Shown here: piece after piece, positions 37,850 through 49,688 of the stretch
How positions within the stretch are numbered: position 1 is the stretch's first letter
Layout: every line of letters begins with the position of its first letter
NCBI RefSeq assembly: GCF_001708965.1
Contig: NZ_LVJW01000006.1
Coordinates: forward strand, 558,001-622,000
Length of the DNA stretch: 64,000 nucleotides
Direction: 5' to 3'
Source of the DNA: Candidatus Thiodiazotropha endoloripes
GTDB taxonomy: Bacteria; Pseudomonadota; Gammaproteobacteria; Chromatiales; Chromatiaceae
Position numbers and translations under genes: made by a program
The notes under the pieces: generated by a model
Databases searched by the model: none
Told to the model about the DNA's origin: nothing
What the model saw: the letters and a program-made list of their open reading frames with translations, nothing else

Positions 37850-39192
37850 CACAACCTACCGCACTGATTGTCGATGACGAACCCGATATCTGTGAACTGT
37901 TGGAGATAACGCTGTTGCGTATGGGTATTGATGCCCACTCTGTATTCAATCTGGCCAGTGCCCATGAACTACTGGCAGAGCAACAATTTGATCTTTGTCT
38001 ATCAGACATGCGTCTGCCTGATGGAAACGGAATCGACCTGGTACGCCATATCAATGAGACCTACCCCCAGCTCCCTGTTGCAATGATCACCGCCCATGGA
38101 AACATGGAGTCTGCGATTGAAGCACTGAAGGCAGGCGCGTTCGATTTTGTATCCAAACCGGTAGACCTGGAGGTCCTTCGCAAGCTGGTGCAGCAGGCCA
38201 TCAAACTCAGCAAACCGGCAAATGGCAAAACCCAGGTCAAAAAGGATTCAGCAGCCACCCATGAACCGATGCTGGGTAACTCCCCAGCCATGACCCGTAT
38301 CATCAAATTGATCGAAAAGCTCGCAAGAAGTCAGGCACCGGTCTACATCAGCGGTGAATCGGGTACTGGTAAAGAGCTGGCTGCGAGAATGATCCACTAT
38401 CAGGGCCCCCGTGCGGACAACCCCTTTGTGGCGGTCAACTGCGGCGCCATCCCGCAGGAGCTTATGGAGAGTGAGCTGTTCGGCCATAAAAAGGGCAGCT
38501 TTACCGGTGCCACCCATGATAATGAAGGCCTTTTTCTGAGTGCCAACGGTGGAACCCTGTTTCTGGATGAGATCGCAGACCTACCACTACATATGCAGGT
38601 AAAACTGCTTCGGTCCATACAGGAGAAGATGATCAGGCCTGTGGGTGGACAGAAGGAGATCCCCATTGATTTACGCATCATCAGTGCAACCCATAAGGAT
38701 CTCGCCACCCTGGTTGAGCAAGGTGAATTCCGCCAGGATCTGTTTTATCGAATCAATGTCATCGAATTACCCTTACCACCCTTGCGCGAACGTACTGAGG
38801 ACATCCCCCTGCTTGCCCAGCATTTCCTTACCCGACTCGCTCGTCATGGGGGCATTAAAAAACCGAAACTCACCACAGAGGCGGTAAAGAAACTGAAGTC
38901 ATATCCGTTTCCGGGAAACATCCGTGAACTCGAGAATATTCTGGAACGCTCCGTAACACTGCTTGATAGTGAGAAGCTTGAGACTGATGACCTGCTGTTG
39001 CCGAACCATGTATCTGATACGGAAAACCAGACAACACCTCAGGGACTTGGGGAGAAAATGGAGCAGGTGGAACGACAAGCGATCATTGAGGCCCTTGAAG
39101 AGACCCGCTGGAACAGAACCGCTGCCGCAAAAAAACTGGGGATGAGTCTAAGATCGCTGAGGTATCGACTTGAGAAGCTGGAGATCGAGTAG
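37846..39192 (+). CDS. pilR: Sigma-54-dependent response regulator PilR
   Basis: A 448-residue NtrC-family activator of pilA. Receiver domain: DDEPDICE and the phosphorylated Asp in LCLSDMRLPDGNG. The AAA+ domain has Walker A GESGTGKE, the sigma-54-contact loop GSFTGAT (canonical GAFTGA with Ala changed to Ser) and Walker B GGTLFLDEIADLP. The C-terminal Fis-type helix-turn-helix is NRTAAAKKLGMSLRSLRYRL. A sigma-54-like promoter lies ahead of pilA, 263 bases downstream of the pilR stop, consistent with PilR control. Confidence 0.94.
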   Translation: MTQPTALIVDDEPDICELLEITLLRMGIDAHSVFNLASAHELLAEQQFDLCLSDMRLPDGNGIDLVRHINETYPQLPVAMITAHGNMESAIEALKAGAFDFVSKPVDLEVLRKLVQQAIKLSKPANGKTQVKKDSAATHEPMLGNSPAMTRIIKLIEKLARSQAPVYISGESGTGKELAARMIHYQGPRADNPFVAVNCGAIPQELMESELFGHKKGSFTGATHDNEGLFLSANGGTLFLDEIADLPLHMQVKLLRSIQEKMIRPVGGQKEIPIDLRIISATHKDLATLVEQGEFRQDLFYRINVIELPLPPLRERTEDIPLLAQHFLTRLARHGGIKKPKLTTEAVKKLKSYPFPGNIRELENILERSVTLLDSEKLETDDLLLPNHVSDTENQTTPQGLGEKMEQVERQAIIEALEETRWNRTAAAKKLGMSLRSLRYRLEKLEIE

Positions 39193-39281
39193 GTAAAACG
39201 TGAACAGATTCACATTTCTGGTCTGGTGGAATCAAGACACCAACATCTATCAATAAATCACAGTTCATCGGCCATCAGGCT

Positions 39282-39304
39282 AAAGTGACATTTTCTGTCA
39301 CTTT
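39282..39304. promoter_or_regulatory. Perfect inverted repeat upstream of pilA, candidate PilR operator
   Basis: AAAGTGACA (39282-39290) and TGTCACTTT (39296-39304) flank a 5-base TTTTC spacer. It lies 151 bases ahead of the sigma-54-like promoter, the distance expected of an upstream activator site, and the half-site contains TGTC, the core of the known PilR motif. It could instead be a weak pilR hairpin, but there is no T run beyond CTTT. The interval 39193-39561 has no gene; otherwise it is AT-rich, with a run of AAT/TAA-rich sequence near 39385-39425 that may aid DNA bending. Confidence 0.5.
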
Positions 39305-39454
39305 CTAACATCCAGGGTCTCAAGAAACAGTGAGCTTAATTGATGCGCAGATAGGTTATGATAAAAGCAAGAAAACGATCAAATATAAATAATTTTCTTA
39401 ATTATCATCATGTTATAATTTTTTCAGGCCGTTCGATGAGTAATTTAGCCGTAG

Positions 39455-39471
39455 TTGGCACACATTCTGCT
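39455..39471 (+). promoter_or_regulatory. Sigma-54 promoter of pilA
   Basis: TTGGCAC-ACATT-CTGCT has the GG of the -24 element and GC of the -12 element 10 bases apart, as required for RpoN. The -12 element is CTGC instead of TTGC. It lies 91 bases before the pilA ATG, leaving a leader of roughly 80 bases, as in other pilA genes. Confidence 0.75.
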
Positions 39472-39561
39472 GCTAGCTAATTAACTCGGCGAAATTCATG
39501 GATTAAAGTTTTACTTTAAAACGCCGACAACTCAGGCACCAACTCATACGGAGCGTTAAAG

Positions 39562-39945
39562 ATGAAAAAACAAGCTGGTTTCACCCTTATTGAACTCATG
39601 ATCGTTGTTGCGATCATCGGTATCCTGGCAGCCATCGCATTGCCTGCCTATCAGGATTTTACAACCCGCGCACAAGTATCCGAGGCACTCGCCGTAGCTA
39701 GTGGCTCCAAAGCAACAGTAGGCGAAAACCTGGCTTCTAACGTTGCTGACACATGCTTGGGTGTAAACGTGGGCACGGTTGAAGGCACTACTCTAGCTTG
39801 CGCCGCTGGCGTATTGACTGCTACCACCACTACTACTGTAGGTGCTGTTTCTATCGTTCTGACACCTAACAGCACTCCAACTGGTGTGGAATGGGTGTGC
39901 ACGGGTAGTGACAACAGATACATTCCGGCTGAATGCCGCCAATAG
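39562..39945 (+). CDS. pilA: Type IV major pilin PilA
   Basis: A 127-residue type IVa prepilin. The leader MKKQAG is cleaved before Phe7; the mature N-terminus [20 protein letters not shown] has the essential Glu5, and it is the membrane and fibre-core helix. The globular head is short and rich in Ala, Thr and Val. It has two cysteine pairs: one around the [13 protein letters not shown] loop and one in the C-terminal D-region ([17 protein letters not shown]), likely disulfides. A Shine-Dalgarno-like GGAG lies 8 bases upstream. The head is small among pilins; a terminator follows, so it is transcribed alone. Confidence 0.95.
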   Translation: MKKQAGFTLIELMIVVAIIGILAAIALPAYQDFTTRAQVSEALAVASGSKATVGENLASNVADTCLGVNVGTVEGTTLACAAGVLTATTTTTVGAVSIVLTPNSTPTGVEWVCTGSDNRYIPAECRQ

Positions 39946-39982
39946 TTAATAAACTGTCGTAGATCATACGGCACTCTTAAGC

Positions 39983-40012
39983 AAAAGCCCCGAACTACTC
40001 GGGGCTTTTTTA
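39983..40012 (+). terminator. Rho-independent terminator of pilA
   Basis: AAAAGCCCCG-AACTACT-CGGGGCTTTT, then a T run. A strong intrinsic terminator 37 bases after the stop, separating pilA from pilBCD. Confidence 0.93.
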
Positions 40013-40311
40013 ATTCCACTAATCATAAAAGAGAACGTATCTAAAAAATACTATAAAATCTATTTATAGCGTTTACAATGTTAAGTTGGACTCTACATAA
40101 TCTATTGCGCGCTCAGAAATGTAGCGCTATATTGTCAGCGTATCAATGGCTTACGTAAAGCATTGCCACTTTTTAATGAAATGAGTTTACTTATAACCGT
40201 GCTTTAACATCCCACCTACAGTGATACATATATTCACAGCTGCATCTAAACTATATTTAAACTCTGCCGCAAACATTACAAGTACTATAAGATATCAAGT
40301 GTATTTATCGG
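40013..40311. other. AT-rich gap between pilA and pilB
   Basis: No gene seen in these 299 bases. The stretch is clearly AT-rich (for example 40021-40080) and must hold the pilB promoter; no consensus sigma-70 or sigma-54 pair was convincing. A low-GC character continues into pilB. Confidence 0.5.
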
Positions 40312-42027
40312 ATGGCTTCAACCAAACCACAAGTCAATCTAAGCGGTCTAGGGCGCTGCCTCATTCAAGATGGCCTGATCACAGAAGACCAGGCAGAATC
40401 AACATTTGTCGAGGCTTTGCAAAAAAAGACCCCCTATGTCGCCTATCTAGTTGAAAAAAAGATCCTCAAAAGTTTAGATATTGCGATATCCGCATCTAGG
40501 GGATTCGGTGTACCCATTTTTGATCTTAACGTACTGGATCAAGAAGTTATACCCAGCGATGCAGTACCTGAAAAGCTAATACGTACTCATCATGCTTTAC
40601 CCATATTCAAACGAGGTAATCGTCTCTTTCTAGCTGTATCTGATCCTACTAATCACCAAGGACTGGATGAAATCCGTTTTAATACAGGGTTAGCTTCTGA
40701 AGCAATTCTCGTTGAAGAGAATAAACTCGGAAGGATGATTGAAAAGGTGCTGGAGGCACAAGAGACAGGTATGGATGATCTGCTTGATGCAGATCTAGAT
40801 AATCTGGATATTTCTACTGGGGAAGAAGATACTTCAAATGATGAATCTAATCTTGACGTAGACGAAGCACCTGTAGTCCGCTATATCAACAAGATACTGC
40901 TTGACGCCATCAATCAAGGTGTTTCTGATGTCCATTTTGAACCTTACGAATACACCTATAGAATTCGCTATCGTCAAGATGGCATGCTCCGAGAGATTGC
41001 TAATCCACCCTCCAACTTAGCCAACCGACTATCTAGTCGAATCAAGGTAATGTCACGGATGAATATTGCTGAAAAACGCGTACCACAGGATGGTCGTATT
41101 AAAATGCAGCTCTCCAAAAAACGTGCTATCGACTTTCGTGTAAATACCTGCCCTACACTATACGGTGAAAAGATTGTCTTACGTATTTTGGATCCAACAA
41201 GTGCACAACTTGGTATAGAAGCATTAGGTTTCGAGGAAGACCAGCAGAAGTATTTTCTTGACGCTATCAGCAAGCCGTACGGCATGATTCTCGTGACCGG
41301 CCCAACTGGTAGCGGTAAAACAGTAAGCCTTTATACAGCACTTAATTTACTCAACAAACCCGAAGTTAATATTTCTACAGCTGAAGATCCAGTTGAGATC
41401 CAGGTTGCCGGAATCAATCAAGTCAATATGAATGTAAAAACAGGATTGACTTTTGCTGAGGCACTCAGAGCATTTCTCCGCCAGGATCCAGATATTGTCA
41501 TGGTTGGTGAGATACGCGATCTGGAAACAGCTGAAATTGCAGTTAAAGCAGCACAAACGGGGCACTTGGTTCTTTCCACCTTACATACAAACGACGCGCC
41601 ACAAACCCTTACCCGCCTAGCCAACATGGGGGTACCTCCTTTTAATATTGCATCTTCAGTACTCCTCATCATGGCACAACGCCTTGCAAGAAGATTATGT
41701 GAACACTGTAAAACACCAGATGAGGTACCTAAGGAAGCATTGCTAGAGGAAGGCTTCACAGAAGAGCAAGTTAATACAGATTTCACAATTTACAAACCTA
41801 ACGGATGCGACTTATGTACTGGCGGTTATAAGGGACGTGTAGGTATTTTTCAGGTAATGCCCGTTTCTGAAAACATGGGTAAAATTATTATGGAAGGTGG
41901 GACCTCCCTACAACTGGAAGAACAGGCCCGACTGGATGGCATAGATAGCCTCCGGCAATCAGGTTTGCGTAAAGTTATGCAGGGTATAACTAGCCTTCAA
42001 GAACTCAATCGGGTAACCAAGGATTAG
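40312..42027 (+). CDS. pilB: Type IV pilus assembly ATPase PilB
   Basis: Hexameric ATPase that powers pilin polymerisation from the cytoplasm. Its 571 residues contain two N-terminal GspE-type regions, then the ATPase with Walker A GPTGSGKTVSLYT (about residue 329), the Asp box DPDIVMVGEIRD and His box TGHLVLSTLHTNDAPQT, and the tetracysteine zinc site CEHC...CDLC. The start ATG has no evident ribosome site. The gene is notably AT-richer than its neighbours: for instance the 60 bases from 40801 contain 20 G or C. pilC follows after 3 bases. Confidence 0.95.
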   Translation: MASTKPQVNLSGLGRCLIQDGLITEDQAESTFVEALQKKTPYVAYLVEKKILKSLDIAISASRGFGVPIFDLNVLDQEVIPSDAVPEKLIRTHHALPIFKRGNRLFLAVSDPTNHQGLDEIRFNTGLASEAILVEENKLGRMIEKVLEAQETGMDDLLDADLDNLDISTGEEDTSNDESNLDVDEAPVVRYINKILLDAINQGVSDVHFEPYEYTYRIRYRQDGMLREIANPPSNLANRLSSRIKVMSRMNIAEKRVPQDGRIKMQLSKKRAIDFRVNTCPTLYGEKIVLRILDPTSAQLGIEALGFEEDQQKYFLDAISKPYGMILVTGPTGSGKTVSLYTALNLLNKPEVNISTAEDPVEIQVAGINQVNMNVKTGLTFAEALRAFLRQDPDIVMVGEIRDLETAEIAVKAAQTGHLVLSTLHTNDAPQTLTRLANMGVPPFNIASSVLLIMAQRLARRLCEHCKTPDEVPKEALLEEGFTEEQVNTDFTIYKPNGCDLCTGGYKGRVGIFQVMPVSENMGKIIMEGGTSLQLEEQARLDGIDSLRQSGLRKVMQGITSLQELNRVTKD

Positions 42028-42030
42028 TCA

Positions 42031-43260
42031 ATGGCACCACCAAGAAAGAAACCAAAGATAAAATCTTATTTATTCACCTGGGAAGGAACCGATAAAAAAG
42101 GATCCCGGTTATCTGGTGAAGCGCGTGCAACCGACGCAAATATGGTTAAAGCTGACTTACGTCGGCAAGGTGTCACACCAATCAAGGTTAGAAAAAAACC
42201 TGTATCAATTTTTAGCAAGAAAAAGAAAATCACCAGCGCGGATGTAACAGTCTTCAGTCGCCAGCTTGCCACTATGATGTCTGCTGGTGTACCTATGGTA
42301 CAAGCCTTTGATATTGTTGGCCGAGGTCATGAAAACCCCTCGATGCAGGAGCTGGTACTAACGATCAAAGCCGATGTGGAAGGTGGTACCGCCCTTGCCG
42401 ATGCATTGAAAAAACACCCTTTGCATTTTGAAGATCTGTTTGTGAATCTGGTTAGAGCCGGTGAACACGCAGGTGTACTGGAAACACTCCTACACAAAAT
42501 AGCAACCTACAAAGAGAAAACGGAATCGATTAAGGCCAAGATCAAAAAGGCACTCTTCTACCCCGCCGCCATTGTAGCCGCAGCTATTATTGTAACAGCA
42601 ATCCTATTGATCTTTGTAATACCCCAATTCGAAGCACTTTTCAGTAATTTTGGCGCAGAGTTGCCGGCTTTCACACAAATGGTCGTGAGTATGTCTCATT
42701 TTGTCCGCGACAAATGGTGGATTATATTGGGCATATCATTTATAGCTGTTTATCTGTTTATCAATACATGGAAACGTTCGAGAAAACTACGCCATACAAT
42801 CGATAGGATATTACTCAAGGTACCCGTGATCGGAATGATTTTGAATAAATCTGCAATTGCCCGATTCTCACGCACCTTGGCAACCATGTCAGCCGCCGGT
42901 GTACCGTTGGTGGAAGCACTCGACTCAGTGGCCGGAGCTACCGGCAATGTTGTCTACAGCGATGCAGTCATGAGGATGCGAGAAGATGTCGCCACAGGCC
43001 AATCGCTACAATTGGCTATGAAACAACGCAATCTCTTCCCCAACATGGTTGTGCAGATGGTATCAATCGGTGAAGAGTCCGGATCACTCGACGACATGCT
43101 GAACAAAGTGGCCGATTTCTATGAGGAACAGGTTGATAATGCCGTTGATGCCATGAGCAGCCTGATGGAACCTTTGATCATGGTGGTACTTGGAACACTT
43201 GTCGGTGGTCTTGTTATCGCGATGTATCTGCCAATATTCAAGATGGGTACAGCGATCTAA
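42031..43260 (+). CDS. pilC: Type IV pilus inner-membrane platform protein PilC
   Basis: Inner-membrane protein that anchors PilB and the pilus base. Its 409 residues hold two GspF domains (SRQLATMMSAGVPMVQAFDI near residue 75 and SRTLATMSAAGVPLVEALDS near 280) and three transmembrane helices (about residues 175-200, 228-248 and 380-402). It begins with a basic leader APPRKKPKIKSY. It is in one operon with pilB and pilD; the low GC content of pilB fades towards its 3' end. Confidence 0.95.
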   Translation: MAPPRKKPKIKSYLFTWEGTDKKGSRLSGEARATDANMVKADLRRQGVTPIKVRKKPVSIFSKKKKITSADVTVFSRQLATMMSAGVPMVQAFDIVGRGHENPSMQELVLTIKADVEGGTALADALKKHPLHFEDLFVNLVRAGEHAGVLETLLHKIATYKEKTESIKAKIKKALFYPAAIVAAAIIVTAILLIFVIPQFEALFSNFGAELPAFTQMVVSMSHFVRDKWWIILGISFIAVYLFINTWKRSRKLRHTIDRILLKVPVIGMILNKSAIARFSRTLATMSAAGVPLVEALDSVAGATGNVVYSDAVMRMREDVATGQSLQLAMKQRNLFPNMVVQMVSIGEESGSLDDMLNKVADFYEEQVDNAVDAMSSLMEPLIMVVLGTLVGGLVIAMYLPIFKMGTAI

Positions 43261-43297
43261 TCCGCACAGTTTCAACACAACAAAAGTAAAAAATATT

Positions 43298-44173
43298 GTG
43301 ATTGTTATTGATTTTCTAAATAACAATAGTGGGGCTTTTCTGCTCTTAGCCCTAATTGTTGGGCTCATTGTCGGTAGCTTTCTGAATGTTGTAATCCATC
43401 GACTTCCGAAAATGATGGAACAACAATGGCACAAGGACTGCGATGAGCTAAAAGGTCTCACTTCCGAATCATCCAACGAGACTGAAGTCTACAATCTTAA
43501 TACGCCGGCTTCTCACTGCCCAAAATGCCAGCATAGAATTCGTCCCTGGGAGAATATTCCGGTTATCAGTTGGCTGGTGTTAAAAGGCCGCTGTTCCAAC
43601 TGTCAGAATCCGATCAGCGCCAGATACCCGATCATCGAATCTGTAACCGGTTTGCTATCACTCTGGATTGCCTACCATTTCGGTTTTTCCTGGGAAGCAG
43701 CCGCAGCGATGCTGTTGACCTGGAGTCTGATTTCCTTGACGGTGATCGATTTCGATGTGCAACTGCTGCCGGATAACATCACTTTACCTTTTCTTTGGCT
43801 CGGTCTCTTGTTCAACATCAACGGCCTCTTCACCGACCTCGAATCATCTGTGATCGGCGCCATTGCAGGCTATATGGCGCTGTGGAGTGTCTACCAGCTA
43901 TTCAAAAAACTCACTGGCAAGGAGGGCATGGGGTATGGCGATTTCAAATTGCTGGCCATGCTCGGCGCCTGGCTGGGCTGGCAATATCTGCCACAAATCA
44001 TTCTACTCTCCGCATTGGTTGGTGCCGTCGTCGGTATTCTGCTGATCGTTGTCAGAGGCCGTGACCGGAACATTCCGATTCCTTTCGGCCCCTATCTGGC
44101 TGCTGCCGGCTGGATCAGTCTGATGTGGGGATCTCAGATCAATCAGGCCTATCTTCGCTGGTCTGGCTTGTAA
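43298..44173 (+). CDS. pilD: Prepilin peptidase PilD
   Basis: Aspartic protease that cleaves the prepilin leader and methylates the new N-terminus. The 291-residue protein, taken from the GTG at 43298, has a first membrane helix, then the cytoplasmic zinc-binding loop with CPKC and CSNC separated by 21 residues, and the catalytic aspartates in LTVIDFDVQLLPD and GYGDFKLLAMLGAWLG. The frame is open further upstream into pilC (43190), but the N-terminal helix and family length favour the GTG, though it lacks a good ribosome site. It should process PilA and any minor pilins. Confidence 0.93.
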   Translation: MIVIDFLNNNSGAFLLLALIVGLIVGSFLNVVIHRLPKMMEQQWHKDCDELKGLTSESSNETEVYNLNTPASHCPKCQHRIRPWENIPVISWLVLKGRCSNCQNPISARYPIIESVTGLLSLWIAYHFGFSWEAAAAMLLTWSLISLTVIDFDVQLLPDNITLPFLWLGLLFNINGLFTDLESSVIGAIAGYMALWSVYQLFKKLTGKEGMGYGDFKLLAMLGAWLGWQYLPQIILLSALVGAVVGILLIVVRGRDRNIPIPFGPYLAAAGWISLMWGSQINQAYLRWSGL

Positions 44174-44178
44174 TCCCT

Positions 44179-44775
44179 GTGTTGACAGTAGCCCTTACCG
44201 GGGGAATCGGCAGCGGCAAAAGCGCTGTATCCAACCATTTTGACTCACTTGGTGTGCCGGTCATCGATGCGGACAGGCTGGCGCACCAGATGGTCCAACC
44301 TGGTTCGCCCGCATTAACCCAGATAGAGACCGCCTTCGGTGAACACCTGATCGACCAGCAGGGAAGACTGAACCGGGGTGCCCTGAGAGAGATCGTGTTT
44401 AACGACCCGACGCAAAGAAAACGTCTCGAATCGATCCTCCACCCTCCGATTAGGCAGGCCATGGAGGATTGGGTCGAACAACAGACAGCTCCCTACGTGA
44501 TACTGGTCATTCCACTGCTGTTTGAGACCGGGCAACAGGATATCGCGCAGCGGATACTGGTTGTGGATTGTGAAGAATCCCTTCAGTACCAACGGGTAGC
44601 ACAACGGGACAACCTGGATGAGTCAGAAATCGCCCAGATCCTCGCCAGCCAGGTCGATCGTCAGACCCGACTGGAGGGTGCTGACGATATCATTGAGAAT
44701 AATGGCGACCTGGCTGCGTTGACCAAAGCAACCGAACGAATGCATCAAGCCTACTTAGTGCTTTCGAAGTCTTAA
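44179..44775 (+). CDS. coaE: Dephospho-CoA kinase CoaE
   Basis: Last step of coenzyme A synthesis. The 198-residue protein from the GTG at 44179 begins with the P-loop VALTGGIGSGKSAVS. Other family features are VIDADRLAHQMVQPGSPAL and VILVIPLLFETGQQD. The start is GTG immediately followed by TTG; either could serve. It follows pilD by 5 bases, the standard pilBCD-coaE order in gammaproteobacteria. Confidence 0.94.
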   Translation: MLTVALTGGIGSGKSAVSNHFDSLGVPVIDADRLAHQMVQPGSPALTQIETAFGEHLIDQQGRLNRGALREIVFNDPTQRKRLESILHPPIRQAMEDWVEQQTAPYVILVIPLLFETGQQDIAQRILVVDCEESLQYQRVAQRDNLDESEIAQILASQVDRQTRLEGADDIIENNGDLAALTKATERMHQAYLVLSKS

Positions 44776-44813
44776 CGATTAACCAGATTAGTATCGAGTT
44801 TAATCGAAGGGGC

Positions 44814-44878
44814 TTGGTGGGGCATGGCCCCACCCTACAGTTTCATTCAGGGCGTAGGGTGGGGCCATGCCCCACCAA
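44814..44878. repeat. Double palindromic repeat after coaE
   Basis: A perfect 24-base inverted repeat: TTGGTGGGGCATGGCCCCAC plus CCTA at 44814-44837, and its complement at 44855-44878, with a 17-base loop. Each arm is itself a hairpin (GGTGGGGC/GCCCCACC). The same palindrome lies at 5865-5889. It may also act as terminator of the pil operon. The rest of the 44776-45001 gap shows nothing further. Confidence 0.8.
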
Positions 44879-45001
44879 AGGCGGCTTGAATAAGCCCCAT
44901 CCCCAGTCATCCAGCACGATATCATACTGCCACGCATAGGCATGGGATCTGGTGGATTCAACTCGCGGGTAAATACCTGCTAGTGGTTATTACCTCGTGT
45001 A

Positions 45002-47596
<2,595 letters not shown>

Positions 47597-47634
47597 GGGG
47601 TATTACTCCAAAATCTGTTCTGAATACCCAATAG

Positions 47635-47661
47635 ATTGGGGAGAAACCCCAACTTTTCAAG
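47635..47661 (-). promoter_or_regulatory. Sigma-32 heat-shock promoter of clpB
   Basis: On the minus strand, CTTGAA (47656-47661) and CCCCAAT (47635-47641) are separated by 14 bases, a very good match to the RpoH consensus, 38 bases upstream of the clpB ATG. It overlaps the symmetrical GGGGTTTCTCCCC stretch. Confidence 0.85.
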
Positions 47662-47879
47662 TTGATTGCTTATCAGTCAGTTGCAGCCGCTTTTTTTACC
47701 TGACTGAGTCTGTGGCAATCACTGAAGCCGGATTCGTTAACCACAAAAGGGCGCCGATCAGCGCAAATACTGAAATCATCTACGCCAGCCACTCCCACCA
47801 GGAGTGCTACAACAACGGATTTCCATTTGCGGCTTATCGCGGTCCTTTGCGTCCATTAGCGGCCTGGCTATTCTGCAAA

Positions 47880-48386
47880 TCAGGTCTGAGAATCCTGCTG
47901 GCTCTCCATCACCTCCACCTTGCCCATCACCATCGCTTCCAGGTCAGCCTTGTAAGTCCGAACCTTTTCACGGATCTCCATATCGGTTGTGCCGAGCATC
48001 TGAGCGGCCAGGATGGCAGCATTTTTTGCCCCATTGATTGCTACCGTGGCCACCGGCACACCGGGAGGCATCTGCACAATCGAGAGCAGTGAATCCTCAC
48101 CACTCAAGGCAGAGGATTTGACCGGTACGCCGACCACCGGCAGGGAGGTGATCGAGGCCACCATGCCGGGCAGATGGGCGGCGCCGCCCGCACCGGCAAT
48201 GACAACCTTCAGGCCGCGCTGCTCGGCGGTCTGGGAATATTCATAGAGCCTGGCAGGTGTTCGGTGAGCCGACACAATGGTCATTTCAAAAGGTATCTGA
48301 AACGCCTCGAGTTGCTTGGCTGCCTCCTGCATGACCGGCAGATCGGAATCACTGCCCATAATGATGCCAACTATGGGTTTTGTCAT
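47880..48386 (-). CDS. purE: N5-carboxyaminoimidazole ribonucleotide mutase PurE
   Basis: Rearranges N5-CAIR to CAIR in purine synthesis. The 168-residue protein has the class I PurE motifs: [13 protein letters not shown] at the N-terminus, VSAHRTP (about residue 40), [12 protein letters not shown] and [21 protein letters not shown]. It overlaps purK by 4 bases (ATGA); here purK precedes purE in the transcript. About 280 bases upstream of clpB hold the two genes' convergent-free gap 47662-47879, in which I see nothing else. Confidence 0.95.
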   Translation of the reverse strand: MTKPIVGIIMGSDSDLPVMQEAAKQLEAFQIPFEMTIVSAHRTPARLYEYSQTAEQRGLKVVIAGAGGAAHLPGMVASITSLPVVGVPVKSSALSGEDSLLSIVQMPPGVPVATVAINGAKNAAILAAQMLGTTDMEIREKVRTYKADLEAMVMGKVEVMESQQDSQT

Positions 48387-49540
48387 GGATGCTGTTCTCC
48401 ACTAATTTCAATTAAATCCCGCACCTGCTCGGCTTTCCGGCGGGCACTCTCCAGGTCCTGGTCGATAACCGTCACATGGCCCATTTTGCGAAATGGTTTT
48501 ACTTCCGCTTTGCCGTAGAGATGCAGGCATACCCCAGGGATAGCCAGCGCCTCGGACATGCCTTTGATGACCGGTCTGCCGGCAGCGTCAGGGGCGCCGA
48601 GCAGATTGATCATGGCCGCCGGAGCCAGCAGCTCTGTGGAACCTAGAGGCAGGTCGAGGACGGCACGCAGATGCTGTTCAAACTGATCGGTCACACAAGC
48701 CTCAATGGTGTGATGACCGGAATTATGTGTCCGTGGAGCGATCTCATTGACCAGCAACTCCCCCTCCCGGGAGAGAAACATCTCCACCCCGAACACACCA
48801 ACCCCGTCGAATGCCTGGATGGTACGGATCGCCAGATCCTCAGCCTGCTGAGCGATTGCGGGATCCACCTTGGCTGGACAGAGCAACAGATCCAGCACAT
48901 TCTCTCCCGCACGAAAGCACATCTCCACCGTCGGATAGGCCACACAATCCCCATCGGCATTGCGTGCCACCATCACCGCCAGCTCTTTTTCCGCTTCCAC
49001 GAAACGCTCGATCAGTGAAGCTACCGGCAGATGAGAGCTGAAGGCTGCTGCATCCATCATCACCGCCACACCGCGACCGTCATAGCCTCCACGCCGGGCC
49101 TTCTGCACCAATGGAAAGCCAAAGGCTTCACAATCGGCCAGACTGGCTTCTGCCATCTCAACGAACTCAGAAGTCGGGATACCCGCATCCTTGAGAAACT
49201 GCTTCTGTGTCAGCTTGTCCTGCAGAATGGAAAGCAGGCCAGGCGCAGGGTTGATCTTATTCCCTTCCAGCTCCAGTTGACGCAGAGTCTCGGTATCGGT
49301 GTTCTCCAGCTCATAGGTCACCACATCACAGGACTCTGCCAGCTCTCTCAATTTGGCTGGATCATGATAGCCGCCGATGATCTGGTGTCCGGCCACCTGT
49401 CCGGCAGGTGAACCTGGATAGGGATCCAGCACGACGCAGGTACAGCCCAGTCTTTTCGCCGCCTTGACCATCATGCGACCCAGCTGACCTCCCCCTATCA
49501 CACCGATACGGGCCACCGGAAAGGGAAAACTATCCTTCAT
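48383..49540 (-). CDS. purK: N5-carboxyaminoimidazole ribonucleotide synthase PurK
   Basis: ATP-grasp enzyme that carboxylates AIR to N5-CAIR using bicarbonate. Its 385 residues show the N-terminal [20 protein letters not shown], the central [17 protein letters not shown]-grasp loop and the C-terminal [20 protein letters not shown]. It is first in the purK-purE operon and translationally coupled to purE. Confidence 0.95.
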   Translation of the reverse strand: MKDSFPFPVARIGVIGGGQLGRMMVKAAKRLGCTCVVLDPYPGSPAGQVAGHQIIGGYHDPAKLRELAESCDVVTYELENTDTETLRQLELEGNKINPAPGLLSILQDKLTQKQFLKDAGIPTSEFVEMAEASLADCEAFGFPLVQKARRGGYDGRGVAVMMDAAAFSSHLPVASLIERFVEAEKELAVMVARNADGDCVAYPTVEMCFRAGENVLDLLLCPAKVDPAIAQQAEDLAIRTIQAFDGVGVFGVEMFLSREGELLVNEIAPRTHNSGHHTIEACVTDQFEQHLRAVLDLPLGSTELLAPAAMINLLGAPDAAGRPVIKGMSEALAIPGVCLHLYGKAEVKPFRKMGHVTVIDQDLESARRKAEQVRDLIEISGEQHP

Positions 49541-49646
49541 GATTCGCTCTAACTCATATTTGGGTGAGAAAACGTTACAGTATAACCGGCCAACACCGGG
49601 AATGTCTCAAAAATCGAGGGAAAAAGCTGCGATCAACCCTTAACTG

Positions 49647-49662
49647 AGCCTGCTAGCAGGCT
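49647..49662. repeat. 16-base perfect palindrome upstream of purK
   Basis: AGCCTGCTAGCAGGCT is perfectly self-complementary. It lies between the Crp/Fnr gene end and the purK start. It may be an operator or a small terminator stem for the Crp/Fnr gene; no T-run follows it. Confidence 0.4.
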
Positions 49663-49688
49663 GATCCCACCGATACAAAAACCCGGCT

